From Aphidius gifuensis (Eukaryota > Arthropoda > Insecta > Hymenoptera > Braconidae): a stretch of 64,000 bases of DNA. Under the pieces are notes generated by a model, which was not told where the DNA came from, ran no database searches, and worked only from the letters and a program-made list of their open reading frames with translations. A program made the translations under genes and the position numbers. Location: NCBI RefSeq assembly GCF_014905175.1, contig NC_057789.1, positions 25,416,555-25,480,554 of the forward strand, in the 5' to 3' direction. Of this stretch, positions 41,601 to 52,000 are shown one piece after another (position 1 is the stretch's first letter; every line of letters starts with the position of its first letter).

Positions 41601-44548
41601 AGAGTGCAACACGGTCAATAAGAACGTCTGGTATATATTTTTTTTTTTTTATTTTTCTTCCCTCAACTGTATCAGGCGTGAAATAAATTTAAAAAAAAAA
41701 AAAAATGTACACACACGTTTTGCCTCCAACATTTTATCTCAAATGCTTGAGCATTGAGTTTTTTTTTTTTCGAAATATTTTTTATAAAAAAAGATAACAA
41801 GAACATTTTTTTTTTTCAAGAATTTCCAAAAATATTTTCGCCAAATAAATCGATTCTTTACCGGTCCATCTGGACACCTACGCAAATAAATAAATAAAAA
41901 AAAAAAAGCATCTCGTTTAATGTCTGTATGCGTGTGTCTTTTTTGATAATATATATATTTTTTTTTTATTTAGTATATTTCTATTTCTCGTTTGAAAAAT
42001 AAAAAAAAACAAGAGAAATCGAAAAATAAATAAATTTAAAACCAATATACATAAAAATAACAATAAAAATGAAAAAAAAAATATATTTTAAAACAACCTA
42101 TCGTTGGATTACGGTATGTTTGTATTTTTGAATTGGAAAATTGATGGTTATGATGATTGCAAAAAATTACCATCAACACTTTTATTCAATGTTAACGATA
42201 TTGTTTAAAATAAGGGATTTAAAAGATAAAATTAAATTAAATTAAATATATAGAAAAAAAAAAAATAATAATACTAAAACAAAAAACCATAATATAAATT
42301 TTTACAATATATTTTCATGCAGTTATCTTGTTTTAAAAATGAAGGAAAGAAAAAAAAAAAAAAAAATTACATGCGCATTGATATCACGTTAGTTGTTGCA
42401 AGTGATAGGTTATCTGGTGGGCGGCGCGTGCGTGTGGTCCTGTGTGTCCTTATGAAAAATTTCTACCCCCACTGTTTAACTTATTTACTGAATTTTATAT
42501 ACTTGATATTACACCACTACCAATTGATATAATTTCACAGAGGCCACACGCGACAATATTTTCCTTTTTTTTTTTTCACTAAAACGCAAATTAGTTTTAT
42601 TTTTTTTCTGTTGACTTATTGTGTTTTAGATTTGCAAGATATTTTTTGGGCCTTTTAAAAATGTCTTACGTCTTTTAAACACAAACACGAGTATAAAAAA
42701 AAAAAAGCCATGTATGTGGACATGCTCGTGCTAACTTGTGGAATGTTCACTGTAATGTTGGCATGTCCACACCTTTGCCAGAACAAACTTTAGATTACAT
42801 ACATATATATCTCACTGTTGCTGAATTTTTTAATTTTTTTTTTATATATATTTTAAATCCAAGAGATATTTTATTTTATTTTATATATACAAAATGATGA
42901 GCCATGATTTTTCTGTCGTTGACACCCTTTGTTAATATTTTTTATTTTTATTTATTTTTTTTCTCCATGCCGCTAAAGCTACTTGAGATATTTTATTTTT
43001 AGAAGTGGTCTCTATCAATGAGATAAGATCACACACGCACGAGGTGAGAAAAAAAACATTTTATTTATTTATTTTTTTTTTTATTTTAGTGAATCGTTGA
43101 TTTATTCTAAATGCTAATCTTTCACTAACATGTTATGTGGTGACGATTAATGTGAATTTCAACTGCCCATGAGTGACGAAAAAATAAAATACATTTATAT
43201 ATAAAAAAAAAATTTTTTTTTTTATTTCAATTTAAAGATCTTATTTCATTTAATTTTCAAGATTTTAGTAAATGATGTTTTTTTTTTTTATTTTGTTGAT
43301 TTAAATTATTTTTTATTTATCACGTTATTTAAAACTGGACAATCAATTTTCAAGTCAAGCTAAAAAGATAAAAAAAATGTCCCTCCTGAAAAACTATAAA
43401 AAAAGGATAAATATATATATGGATAGTTCACACCATCATGCATGATATTACTCATGATACCTAACAAGACTGACCGGTAAAAAAAAAATGTGGAGGATGA
43501 GTTGTATGTATATAAAGTTGGGATATCCGTTCCAAAGTTAAGGTGAGAAATGACCGCACACGATTGTATACGTCTTATCGTACTTTAAGAAGGAATAACC
43601 AAAATTTTTTTGGTTGAGGTATCTCGATAATGGCTTTGAAAAAAATAAATATAAATAAAAATTAACGTAACCTTAGACATCGTATCACCAGAGTTGATGT
43701 CCATGACGCGCACCTGGCGGTACCTGCCCTTTGAAACACGAGCCACCTTTTCGTCTCTTGCATTTCTTCTTTCTTCATATATATTATCATCATCATCATC
43801 CTTTTTTTTTTTTTTTTGTTTTATATTTCATTTTTATATTTAACTCACAAACACGCTCTTTTGATCAGTCGTAAAATTTTTAAAGGCAACACACAAAAGT
43901 GGTCAATTAATAAACTCTGCCCTTATACTTAATTATCATTTATGATTTCATGGATTCATAAAGCTCTACGGTTATCATTTTTTAAATATAAATATATAAA
44001 TAAATAAATAAATATATTTATGGTTTTTTTTTTACATAAATAAATAAACTTGTTAAATATTTTTTTTTTGTTTTTTTTTTTTTTAAACTCTTAATATTTA
44101 TAAATTTAAAAAATAGCAATATATTTATTTTTTACGTATACAAAATAGTAATAATAATAATATCAATAATAATCGTAATAATAAAACACAGACAAAAAAT
44201 ATATATCAAAACATACACACACCAAATGATCATAAACAAATATGATTATAAATATATAAAAATTTTTTTTTACAAATGTAATTTTGTGATTTGATTAATT
44301 ACAGATCTACATGAGCACGAGCCTAATTTTTCTAAAGAAAATAAAATCAATAATAATTTTTTTAATAATATAAAATTGCAATAAAACAAAAAAAAATCTG
44401 ATGATAAAGATCACAGATGGAGTAAAAAATATGTGTAGTCTATTTTCAAGAAAAATAAAAAAAAAGTCATGAAATAATTTTTAAATTAAATAACGTTTTC
44501 TTTTTAATAATAATAAAAAAAAAAAAGGATAAATCGTTTTTTTTTGTT
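38661..44548. other. Spacer and 3' flank of the bowl/sob-like gene
   Basis: Mostly A/T runs. GC-richer patches lie at about 39400-39640, 40755-40960, 41370-41600, 42360-42470 and 43690-43780. At 40758 a very good acceptor (T-rich tract, then CCCCCAG) precedes a GC-rich patch, and a consensus donor (AATG then GTAAGT) lies near 41248, so spliced non-coding or unknown exons are possible on the plus strand. ATCATGCATGAT at 43435-43446 is a 12-bp palindrome. The part just below 44549 should contain the 3' UTR of the minus-strand gene. Confidence 0.4.
42715..42771. repeat. 11-bp perfect inverted repeat
   Basis: TGTGGACATGC (42715-42725) is matched by GCATGTCCACA (42761-42771) with a 35-bp loop. 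The arms are GC-richer than the surroundings. Each arm contains a GGACATG/CATGTCC core that resembles a p53-family half-site, but the spacing of 35 bp is wide for that. It may be a paired binding site or a small hairpin. Confidence 0.6.
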
Positions 44549-46291
44549 TTAAGATGTTTCTTGAAGAACAGCTGTACTTGTACCAGCAACAGAAATACCA
44601 GGTGGTGGTGATGATGAAACTCCCAAATTATGAGTCAATGAATGTCGTCTTAGATCACAATTACGACGAAATACTTTACCACATGATGCACAATGATATG
44701 GTTTGATATCAGTATGTGTTAATAAATGTGTTTTTAAATTACTACGTTGATTAAAACTTCTAGCACAAACTGGACATTTATGTGGTGATTCTTCCATATG
44801 AAGAATTTTATGTACAGCAAGTGTTCTACTTTGACAAAATCCTTTACCACATTCAGCACATTTAAATGGTTTTTCTTTGCTATGTATATACCTAAAAAAA
44901 AAAAAACAATATTATTAAATTTATACAAACAAATAAATATTATAAATAAATAAATAAATAAATTTAAAAATTGAATAAAAAAAAGACTAAGGCGTGTATA
45001 TAACGAGCCGAGCAAAACTCAATTTGATACGGATCATAAAGAGACCTGCAAGCGAAAGTTTAGTGCAAGAAATATAATCATCATCTTATTTGAAGTATAA
45101 TATTTCTACACTGAGGCTTGGTACTTCCTAAATTGCTACACGTATATATAAACAAGATAAATATAAAACCATGAATTTTTTTTTATGCGTTTATTATATT
45201 TATTTATTTATTTGAAAATAATAAAAGAAAAAAAAGCTTAAATATATATGGTGAAAGTATAGAGTATGTGTTGATATTTACCTGTGATCTCTGAGATGAT
45301 CTTGCCGTCGGAAAGCTTTCCCACAAATATCACATGAATATGGTCTTTCATCAGTGTGTGTTCTTTCATGTATCAATAGATTATAAGATTTGGTAAATTG
45401 TCTACTGCAAAATTTACAAATAAATTGTTTTTTTGGTCTTGATGCACGACAATTACGTGGTAATGATGAATTGTCTGTTGATATTGTTGTTGTTGTAGAA
45501 TTATTTGTTGTTGTTGATGGAATTATTATTTGTGATACCGTCGGTAAATTTAATTTTGTTGTTGTTGTTGTTGTTGTTTGACTAACATCAGAAATACGAT
45601 GTAATAGTTTATCATTTTGTGTTGCTATTGATAATGTTGTTTTAGATTGTTCATGTATTAAATTATCTTCTTCTTCTTCTTCTAATAATGCTAAATCTTC
45701 TTCTGGATCAGTTACAAAATCAAGATGTGATACACCATCATCATCATCATCAATATCATCATCAAGTGTTGTTTGTAATATATCAATATCTAAATCACTT
45801 TTTAATGATGTTGTATTTGTATTTGTTGTTGTTGTTGTTGTTAATGTAGGATTTAAATTTGTAACATTAAGTGATGTACATCTTTGTGATGTTGTTAATC
45901 CAGGTAAAATAAAATTAGAATTTTGTGATGATGATATATTAACTGTTGCATTATTATTTGCATGAAATCTATGAAGTGCTATGTATGTATCAAGTGCTTG
46001 TAAATTTAATGCAGCTGCTGCTGGACCAGGTGGTAATAATGCAGCACGTTGTAATGCTGCTAATATAACACCTTGTAAACCAAGTGCAACACTTTGTAGT
46101 GTTAAATTTGGTAAATTTGAATCAATCATAAGTGATTCATTTGATGAATCAATCTCATTTCTATAATCCATTGTTGCTGTTGATGATGATGTCATTGTTG
46201 TTGATGACGAATTTGTTATTGTTGGTGTTTCTTGTCTATCTTCCTGCATTATCACTATATTATTATTATTATTTAGCTCACTAGTCACCAT
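44549..46291 (-). CDS. Odd-skipped family five-finger protein, bowl/sob type (exons 46291-45282 and 44891-44549)
   Basis: Two minus-strand exons and a 390-bp intron give about 450 residues. Fingers (zinc ligands): 1 C292/C295/H308/H312; 2 C320/C323/H336/H340; 3 C348/C351/H364/H368; 4 C376/C379/H392/H396; 5 C404/C407/H420/H424. Finger cores [14 protein letters not shown] and [20 protein letters not shown] are hallmarks of the odd-skipped family. Five fingers point to bowl or sob rather than odd (four) or drm. The N-terminal half has Thr/Ser/Asn repeats, a conserved-looking hydrophobic block at about 59-109 with [12 protein letters not shown], and an acidic stretch at about 168-218. The tail after finger 5 is only 26 residues. 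The protein is a nuclear DNA-binding regulator of segmentation, gut and leg-joint patterning in its relatives. Adjacency to drm resembles sob in Drosophila, but I cannot choose between bowl and sob. The start codon is uncertain (see the exon at 49008-49079). Confidence 0.9.
44892..45281 (-). other. Intron of the bowl/sob-like gene
   Basis: On the minus strand the intron begins GTAAATATC after CACAG and ends in a long T tract then TAG. It splits the Arg337 codon in phase 2, within finger 2 and just before its last His. This is the same place and phase as the drm intron. The intron is short and AT-rich, with no other feature. Confidence 0.88.
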
Positions 46292-49007
46292 TAAATTGAC
46301 TTTTTATTTAATTATTTTTCATTAATCACTTTGTTTTATTTATTTTGTTGAAAAACAAAATATATTATTCCCAATTAAATGTTTATAATCATCACTCATA
46401 ATAATAATAATAAATTAAAATCTTTATTGAATTTTTCAAGTTGAAAAAAAAAAATATAATAATAATCACAGATAATTAATTAACATTGATGATACACAAT
46501 TAAATTTTTATAACGTACATTTTCCAGCCGGCAAACGGCTGGAAATTAAACAATAGAAACACAATTTAAAACAGACAGTGTTCACAGTGCGAAGGTTTCC
46601 TGGGCAAGCCACCTGGTGGCGATTATTTGAGACAATGGTGGGACTTGTGGTTAACGTGTGCGTTTAGCTTATACAAGAAAAAACAGAAACAGAAAATTTA
46701 AAAAAAAGTGAGATAGAATATGAGGGGCCTGTGGACCCCGACAGCTGGGCATACGAGAAGCATGTATTATATATCCATGAGTCCCATTGCCTGGTAACAC
46801 ACACGCGCATGCCAAACTTGCGGGGGAGTTTTATGAATAAAAAATGAAAATAAAAATATCGACCCGCTGGCGTATTCATAAGCGTGCGCGCTTGTGCATA
46901 CGCTATATCACGCAACTTCAATATATATATATTTATATTGGGACCCCCATAGTGAGTATAGGGCCCCCGCAAAATATTGACGTAGCGCATGTCAGATTTA
47001 TTACTCTGCTAATCGAACCAGCTTGTCGACAATTAAAATAGTCGACTTAACGCTTTACATGAATATACGAAAAATAAAAAACTATTGTATTATATATTGT
47101 AATTGTATAAGGCCCCATCTGTTTAGTATATATAGTTTTTTTTTTTTTATTTTTTAATTTCTATTATTGTAAGGTATACAAGTGTGTATATTTAATAGCA
47201 TTACTTGAACGATTTATTATGCTAGATAAAAAAAAAAAAACAATTTCTATTTGATTAATATTTATGTTTGTAATACAATAATAATAAGGCCCATTTATAC
47301 AAAATGCACGTTTATCATATAAAATGCGACAATTGTTAAATAGTAAAATGAATAAAATAAAATAAAAAAATATATTCAATGACGCAAAGATTGAGTTTAA
47401 ACGAGACTTTAACAATTTATTTGTTGATCTTTCTCATCATTTCATAAGGCCCATTGTTATACGTATATTACTTGAAAGCGTAATATCGTTTCATTTTGTG
47501 TCTTTAAGACTGCAAAGACCGCAATAATTTACGACGGCAATTAATGCGCTCAAGAGTAAACCGTGTATATCCATAGTGCCCATGGGCCCAACAACAGTGA
47601 TCTTTAGGAGACGAGCAACATCAAGAAAGTAATATATATATATATAAGAAAATATATATAATGGTGTAATGGTGCTGGTGTAAGAAAGCAAGAAAGATTA
47701 AAATAAAAATAAAAAAAAGTAATATATAAAAAAGAAGTGAAGCGAGAAGGAAAGAAGGAATGAAGCAAACTGAGCACGGGCAGACTAAATAATATTATAG
47801 GTGGTGTTCTCACGGTCTTGGGACGCCCGCGGGCCAACTTGCACCCCTCCCGCGAATTCACCCACGCCACACTACAGCCAGGATAAAGTTTAACGGGTGC
47901 GACGAGGTAAAACCATGCGGAACGAGACATACAATGGGTCAAGGGTCAGCTCGCGCTCGCTGACCGTCACCCGGGACGGTTCCTTCCCTCTCTCTTTTCA
48001 CATCTGGACGTTTCACTATGCAATTTTCAAGTTGGAATGCTTTCTCGATGGCCATTTGCGCTTCAAAGTTCATAATATAGTACAAAAAAAAATCAGCCGC
48101 AGCTTTATTTCTTTTTTCGCATTTGTTTTGTTTGTTTGTTTGCATATATAATTTGTTTTCAGTTTTTTTTCTATTCTTACAAGGTTAATAATTAACTGAC
48201 TTACTGAGTGATCCACACGAACGAAATATATATAGAACAACCTGTGTCTCAAAAAGTTATAGATGCGGCAAGTTTTGAGCACAAATTTCCCAGTCAAATT
48301 ATTAAATTATTTACTAAATATATTGAAAATAAAATATATAAATTATGGTCAATCAAATTATCGATTTAAACAAGCGGATAATTTTCTTTTAATAAAACTA
48401 CCCGGGGTGCAATAAAGTAGGAAAGACTTCTCATTGAAACTTTATATGAGGCCCCGCAAAACGCATGTATTTATTAAGACTTTTCATTGTAAATATATCG
48501 CTCTTATTCTTGATATGGTTCACAGGAGGAGGCCAAGACTTCCAACCGCGTAGATAATTAGATCGCTACTAAGCATCTTTACTTTTGACGCACATCTTCA
48601 CTTCACCGCATGTGCACAATCGCTTATTTAGTTTACACGCTTGTGAAAGGTTTTTTCACGCTGCCAACAACATCAACTGCAGTTTAGATAGTAAATTACA
48701 ATAAAAAAAAAAAAAACACATGGAGATATCATTCACTAATATTTTGAGGAACCCCTGCTTGGATTAACGCGAGATTGATTCGTTCAAATTATGTTAAACA
48801 ATCTTTCGCTACAGGAATAAGATTTTATTTTATTTATTTTTGAACAAAGGTCAAAATCAACACGAAATTTTGAAAATATAAATATTATTTTGCTACAAAC
48901 AAGTGCAGTGTTTGAATAACTCAAAAATTCAACAGAAAAAAAATTTGAAATTATTTAAAAATCAAAATATAAATATTAAATTTAATTTGAAAAAATTCTT
49001 AACTCAC
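46292..49007. other. 5' region of the bowl/sob-like gene: UTR, promoter or intron
   Basis: GC-rich islands at about 46520-46650, 46720-47040, 47480-47600 and 47780-48070 give the highest GC of the window. Three ATAAGGCCC motifs lie at 47107-47115, 47284-47292 and 47454-47462, about 170-177 bp apart. GGGCCC occurs at 46961-46966 and 47584-47589. If transcription starts close to 46291 this is promoter; if the 49008-49079 exon belongs to the gene it is intron. Open frames on both strands across 47.9-48.1 kb follow from GC-rich sequence and carry no recognisable domain. Confidence 0.5.
46521..46545 (-). promoter_or_regulatory. Perfect GC-rich stem-loop upstream of the bowl/sob-like start
   Basis: TTTCCAGCCG (46521-46530) and CGGCTGGAAA (46536-46545) are perfect reverse complements around a 5-base loop, GCAAA. 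It lies 230 bp before the ATG at 46291. In RNA it would fold as a strong 10-bp stem; in DNA it is a symmetric binding site. Whether it lies in a 5' UTR, promoter or intron depends on the unresolved transcript start. Confidence 0.6.
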
Positions 49008-49079
49008 TTTTACTGGAGTTGATGATGGAAACTCTGAATTGATACCAGCAACTGGTCCCATTGAAGATCACATCTGCAT
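49008..49079 (-). CDS. Candidate 5' exon with alternative start for the bowl/sob-like gene
   Basis: On the minus strand a 72-bp block has both splice signals: TTGTTGCAG before it and GTGAGT after it. It contains an ATG at 49061 followed by 18 open codons (MGPVAGINSEFPSSTPVK) to the donor, in phase 0, with an in-frame TGA just upstream. Joining to CAG|GAA at 46244/46243 in the main exon keeps the frame and continues as EDRQETPT, replacing the low-complexity first 16 residues of the simple model. That acceptor lacks a clear pyrimidine tract, so the join is not certain. The combined model would be about 452 residues. Otherwise this is a 5' UTR exon carrying small upstream frames, or belongs to another transcript. 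Confidence 0.45.
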
Positions 49080-52000
49080 CTGCAACAATAATTAAAAAAT
49101 AAATATTTGAGTAAATATTTTAGCTAAAATAATATGTAATACTCTTTGCACTTGAATCAAATTAAACAAGTCTATTTATCTCACGCACAAATGCACAAAA
49201 ATTTATAAATAAAAAAAAAAGTTTTAAATGAAAAGAGCCCCCTGTAGTCTTGACACATTGAATTAAACAATTTGTTAGCTAAAATGATAGCGAGAAAAAA
49301 TAAAAAATAATAAATAAAATAATAAACGATTCGTTAGCTGCAGTGAATGATTTTTCACCTGCTGTGGATGCTAGTAATCGTGAAAAAAAAAAAAAAAACA
49401 ATTCTTAATCAAAGCAAGAGAAAATTAAAAAATTCTTTATATACAGAAAAATGTTTTGTAAATGAATTTTTGTCAATGAGTAATTGATAATTATTTATTA
49501 AATATTTTTTTTTAAATAAAACTATTAAAACGGTACACACAAGTGTTAGTGCAAGATACATTAAAATTATTAATTATCAAACCACAACAAAGTTCCGGGA
49601 GTGGTTGGTACAAAGCACCCGCAGTTTTAATTCAAAATTCAAATAATTCATCCTTCTAAATTTATACATAAATATATTATTAAATATTATACTCAAGTCC
49701 CCTACTGTTTTTTTTTTTTTTATATTCATTTTATTATTTTTTTTTTTTGTCCCAAACAACTAGATAAAGTGCCATCTCGCCGACTCCACCTATGGCGCCA
49801 CCGAGTGGTCCCATGAGATGAAATAAATGTGATACTTTCAGCACCACCACCTCTTTGCTTTTACCAGGTCCATACCAAGTCATTGGGACCATAAATAACA
49901 CCACATTCACTATATGACCTGGGACATATTTATTTTTTATTTTTTATTTTTTTGTAACTTTACGCGGAACAAAGAAGCCAAACTCAATGTTATATACATA
50001 AACTCAAAAATTCAAATAAAAAATAGACATTAAAAAATATAATTTTTTATATATCTATATAAGAATTTTTTTTCAATAATAATAATAATAACTAAGTATC
50101 AGCCCTCATGAGTCTCAAAAAAGCTTGATCCGGATCAATTGTAAGATGAGGTATAAATAAAAAAAAATTTCCAGATAAAAATTCTTAAAGTCGTTAAGAT
50201 GATTCTGTCGAATTGGAATGTCCAAATTGAGAACGTGGGAGGTATAAATGAGGGGTCCCTATTATTATAAGTCAAGAGACACATAAGGCCCATTTTTTAT
50301 AAATTTATAAATGAGAATATTCAAGGTAGTTATCATTGGATTTGAGCTAAAATAATAAAAATAAAAAGAAAAAAGGCATCAACAAAAAATTACTGGACTA
50401 ATTAACAATTTTTTTTTAGTGCTCATAATGATGATGATGATTATGATGATAATGAAAATAGTAGTATAGTTATAGTACCAAAAAAATCATCAATTTTTTT
50501 TATAAATAAATAAATGAAATTAAAGGGTTGAGATAAAAGAAGTCCCGTGGTTTCGTGACCCTACGCGCGAGCAGCAACAAAACCCCTAGCAGGAGGTCTT
50601 CCACCGGTATCTCCTTCCTCTTTTTGAAAGTCAGAATACCTGTCACCGATTGTGATTTGTTGAGTATATTTGCATTTTAGATTTAGGCTGCCGCGCCTGA
50701 TAGTGGCACATGGTTATGTTTTTTTTTTTTTTTTTATTTATTTCATTTTTTTATCACTTTTATTTCTATCCTTTTTTTATTACCAATGGGTCCAATGCTT
50801 TTATAGCTTCTTTTATCTTTGTCTTTATTTTTGATTCTCTTGATGATTATTATTTTTTTTTTTTTTCATATAGATTTCTTTTGATGAGGATAGGGCAATC
50901 TTATACACTTGCTTCGGGACTATATATGCCAGTAAAAAACCACTTCAGGAATGACACTATTCATATTATTTTTTATATATATATATTTTTTTTTCAACAA
51001 CTTGCCATCTTGACTTGTTTATGCACGTTTAAAGAATGATTAGGCAGCACTAGCACAACAGGGGTCATCTTGTAAAATTATGTGTACCCATCGAGTAGCC
51101 ATTCTTTCATCTTTTCTATATATCTGACTTTTATTCACTCTTCAGCAACTATTATCGCTCTTTTTTATATTTTTTTTTTTAGTTTCAAATATACAACAGC
51201 TATAATTTTAAGCCTCAATATTTATAAAAATTCATGGAAAAATTTTTCATAATAGTTACCAGACTACTGGAACACAAATCTCACGACTCAGGAGTTCGAA
51301 GTTTTTATTTTTTTAAATTTTTTTTTAACACCAGTTGTTTCAAAAATTTTAGGACTGTTTGTTGTTTGTTGAACAAAAAAAAAATAAAGAGAAAATACAC
51401 GACTGTTGTTCTCGTGATACATTTGGTATATTGTAAAAATAAAATATATATTTTTTTTTTTTTTGTTTTAAAAGAGCTTTATAGTTAGCAGAGGCTCCTA
51501 ACCTCAAGTAACATTGGACGCACGTCTGGCTATTATTACCATTAATAATTTTAGGCTTTTTCGACGCTGGACCCCGGTAGTTTAAGTCTCAAAAGAAATT
51601 TTTATTGCTGTGAGAAAGTCCAGACAATGTTAAGCCTGCAACTTGAAAATATCTTGACCAAAAAAAAAAAAAAAAATAGATGAGAGATCAGCAAAAATAA
51701 AATAAAAATAAATAATAATAATAATGATAAAATAACAATACAAAAAAAAAAATTGAATAAGATACAAATTTTAAATTAAGATTGAAGCATTTAAGTTTGA
51801 GAAAAAATAAAAAAAATATTGAAGAATGCATTTGATAGGGTAGAAAAAAACATATGGCATTCCATAGGGGATGTTACGTAATTTTGATAACTATTATTTT
51901 AGCTGAAAAAAAAATAATATGAATAAAAAAAAAATATCGATAAACGGAGGGAGGTACTGGGCGCGCGGTAAATTCGATAATGAGATGCCGACTTCGTGAT

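Noticed and set aside
42715..42771. p53 response element
   Set aside because: Half-sites are 35 bp apart and one deviates from the consensus; listed only as an inverted repeat.
44734..45015. 93-codon minus-strand frame over the bowl/sob-like intron and exon 2
   Set aside because: It reads exon 2 out of frame; the in-frame reading gives canonical zinc fingers 3 to 5.
45390..46166. Plus-strand frames opposite the bowl/sob-like first exon
   Set aside because: Val-rich and Ala-rich translations are the antisense of Thr/Asn and Ala-rich codons of the real gene.
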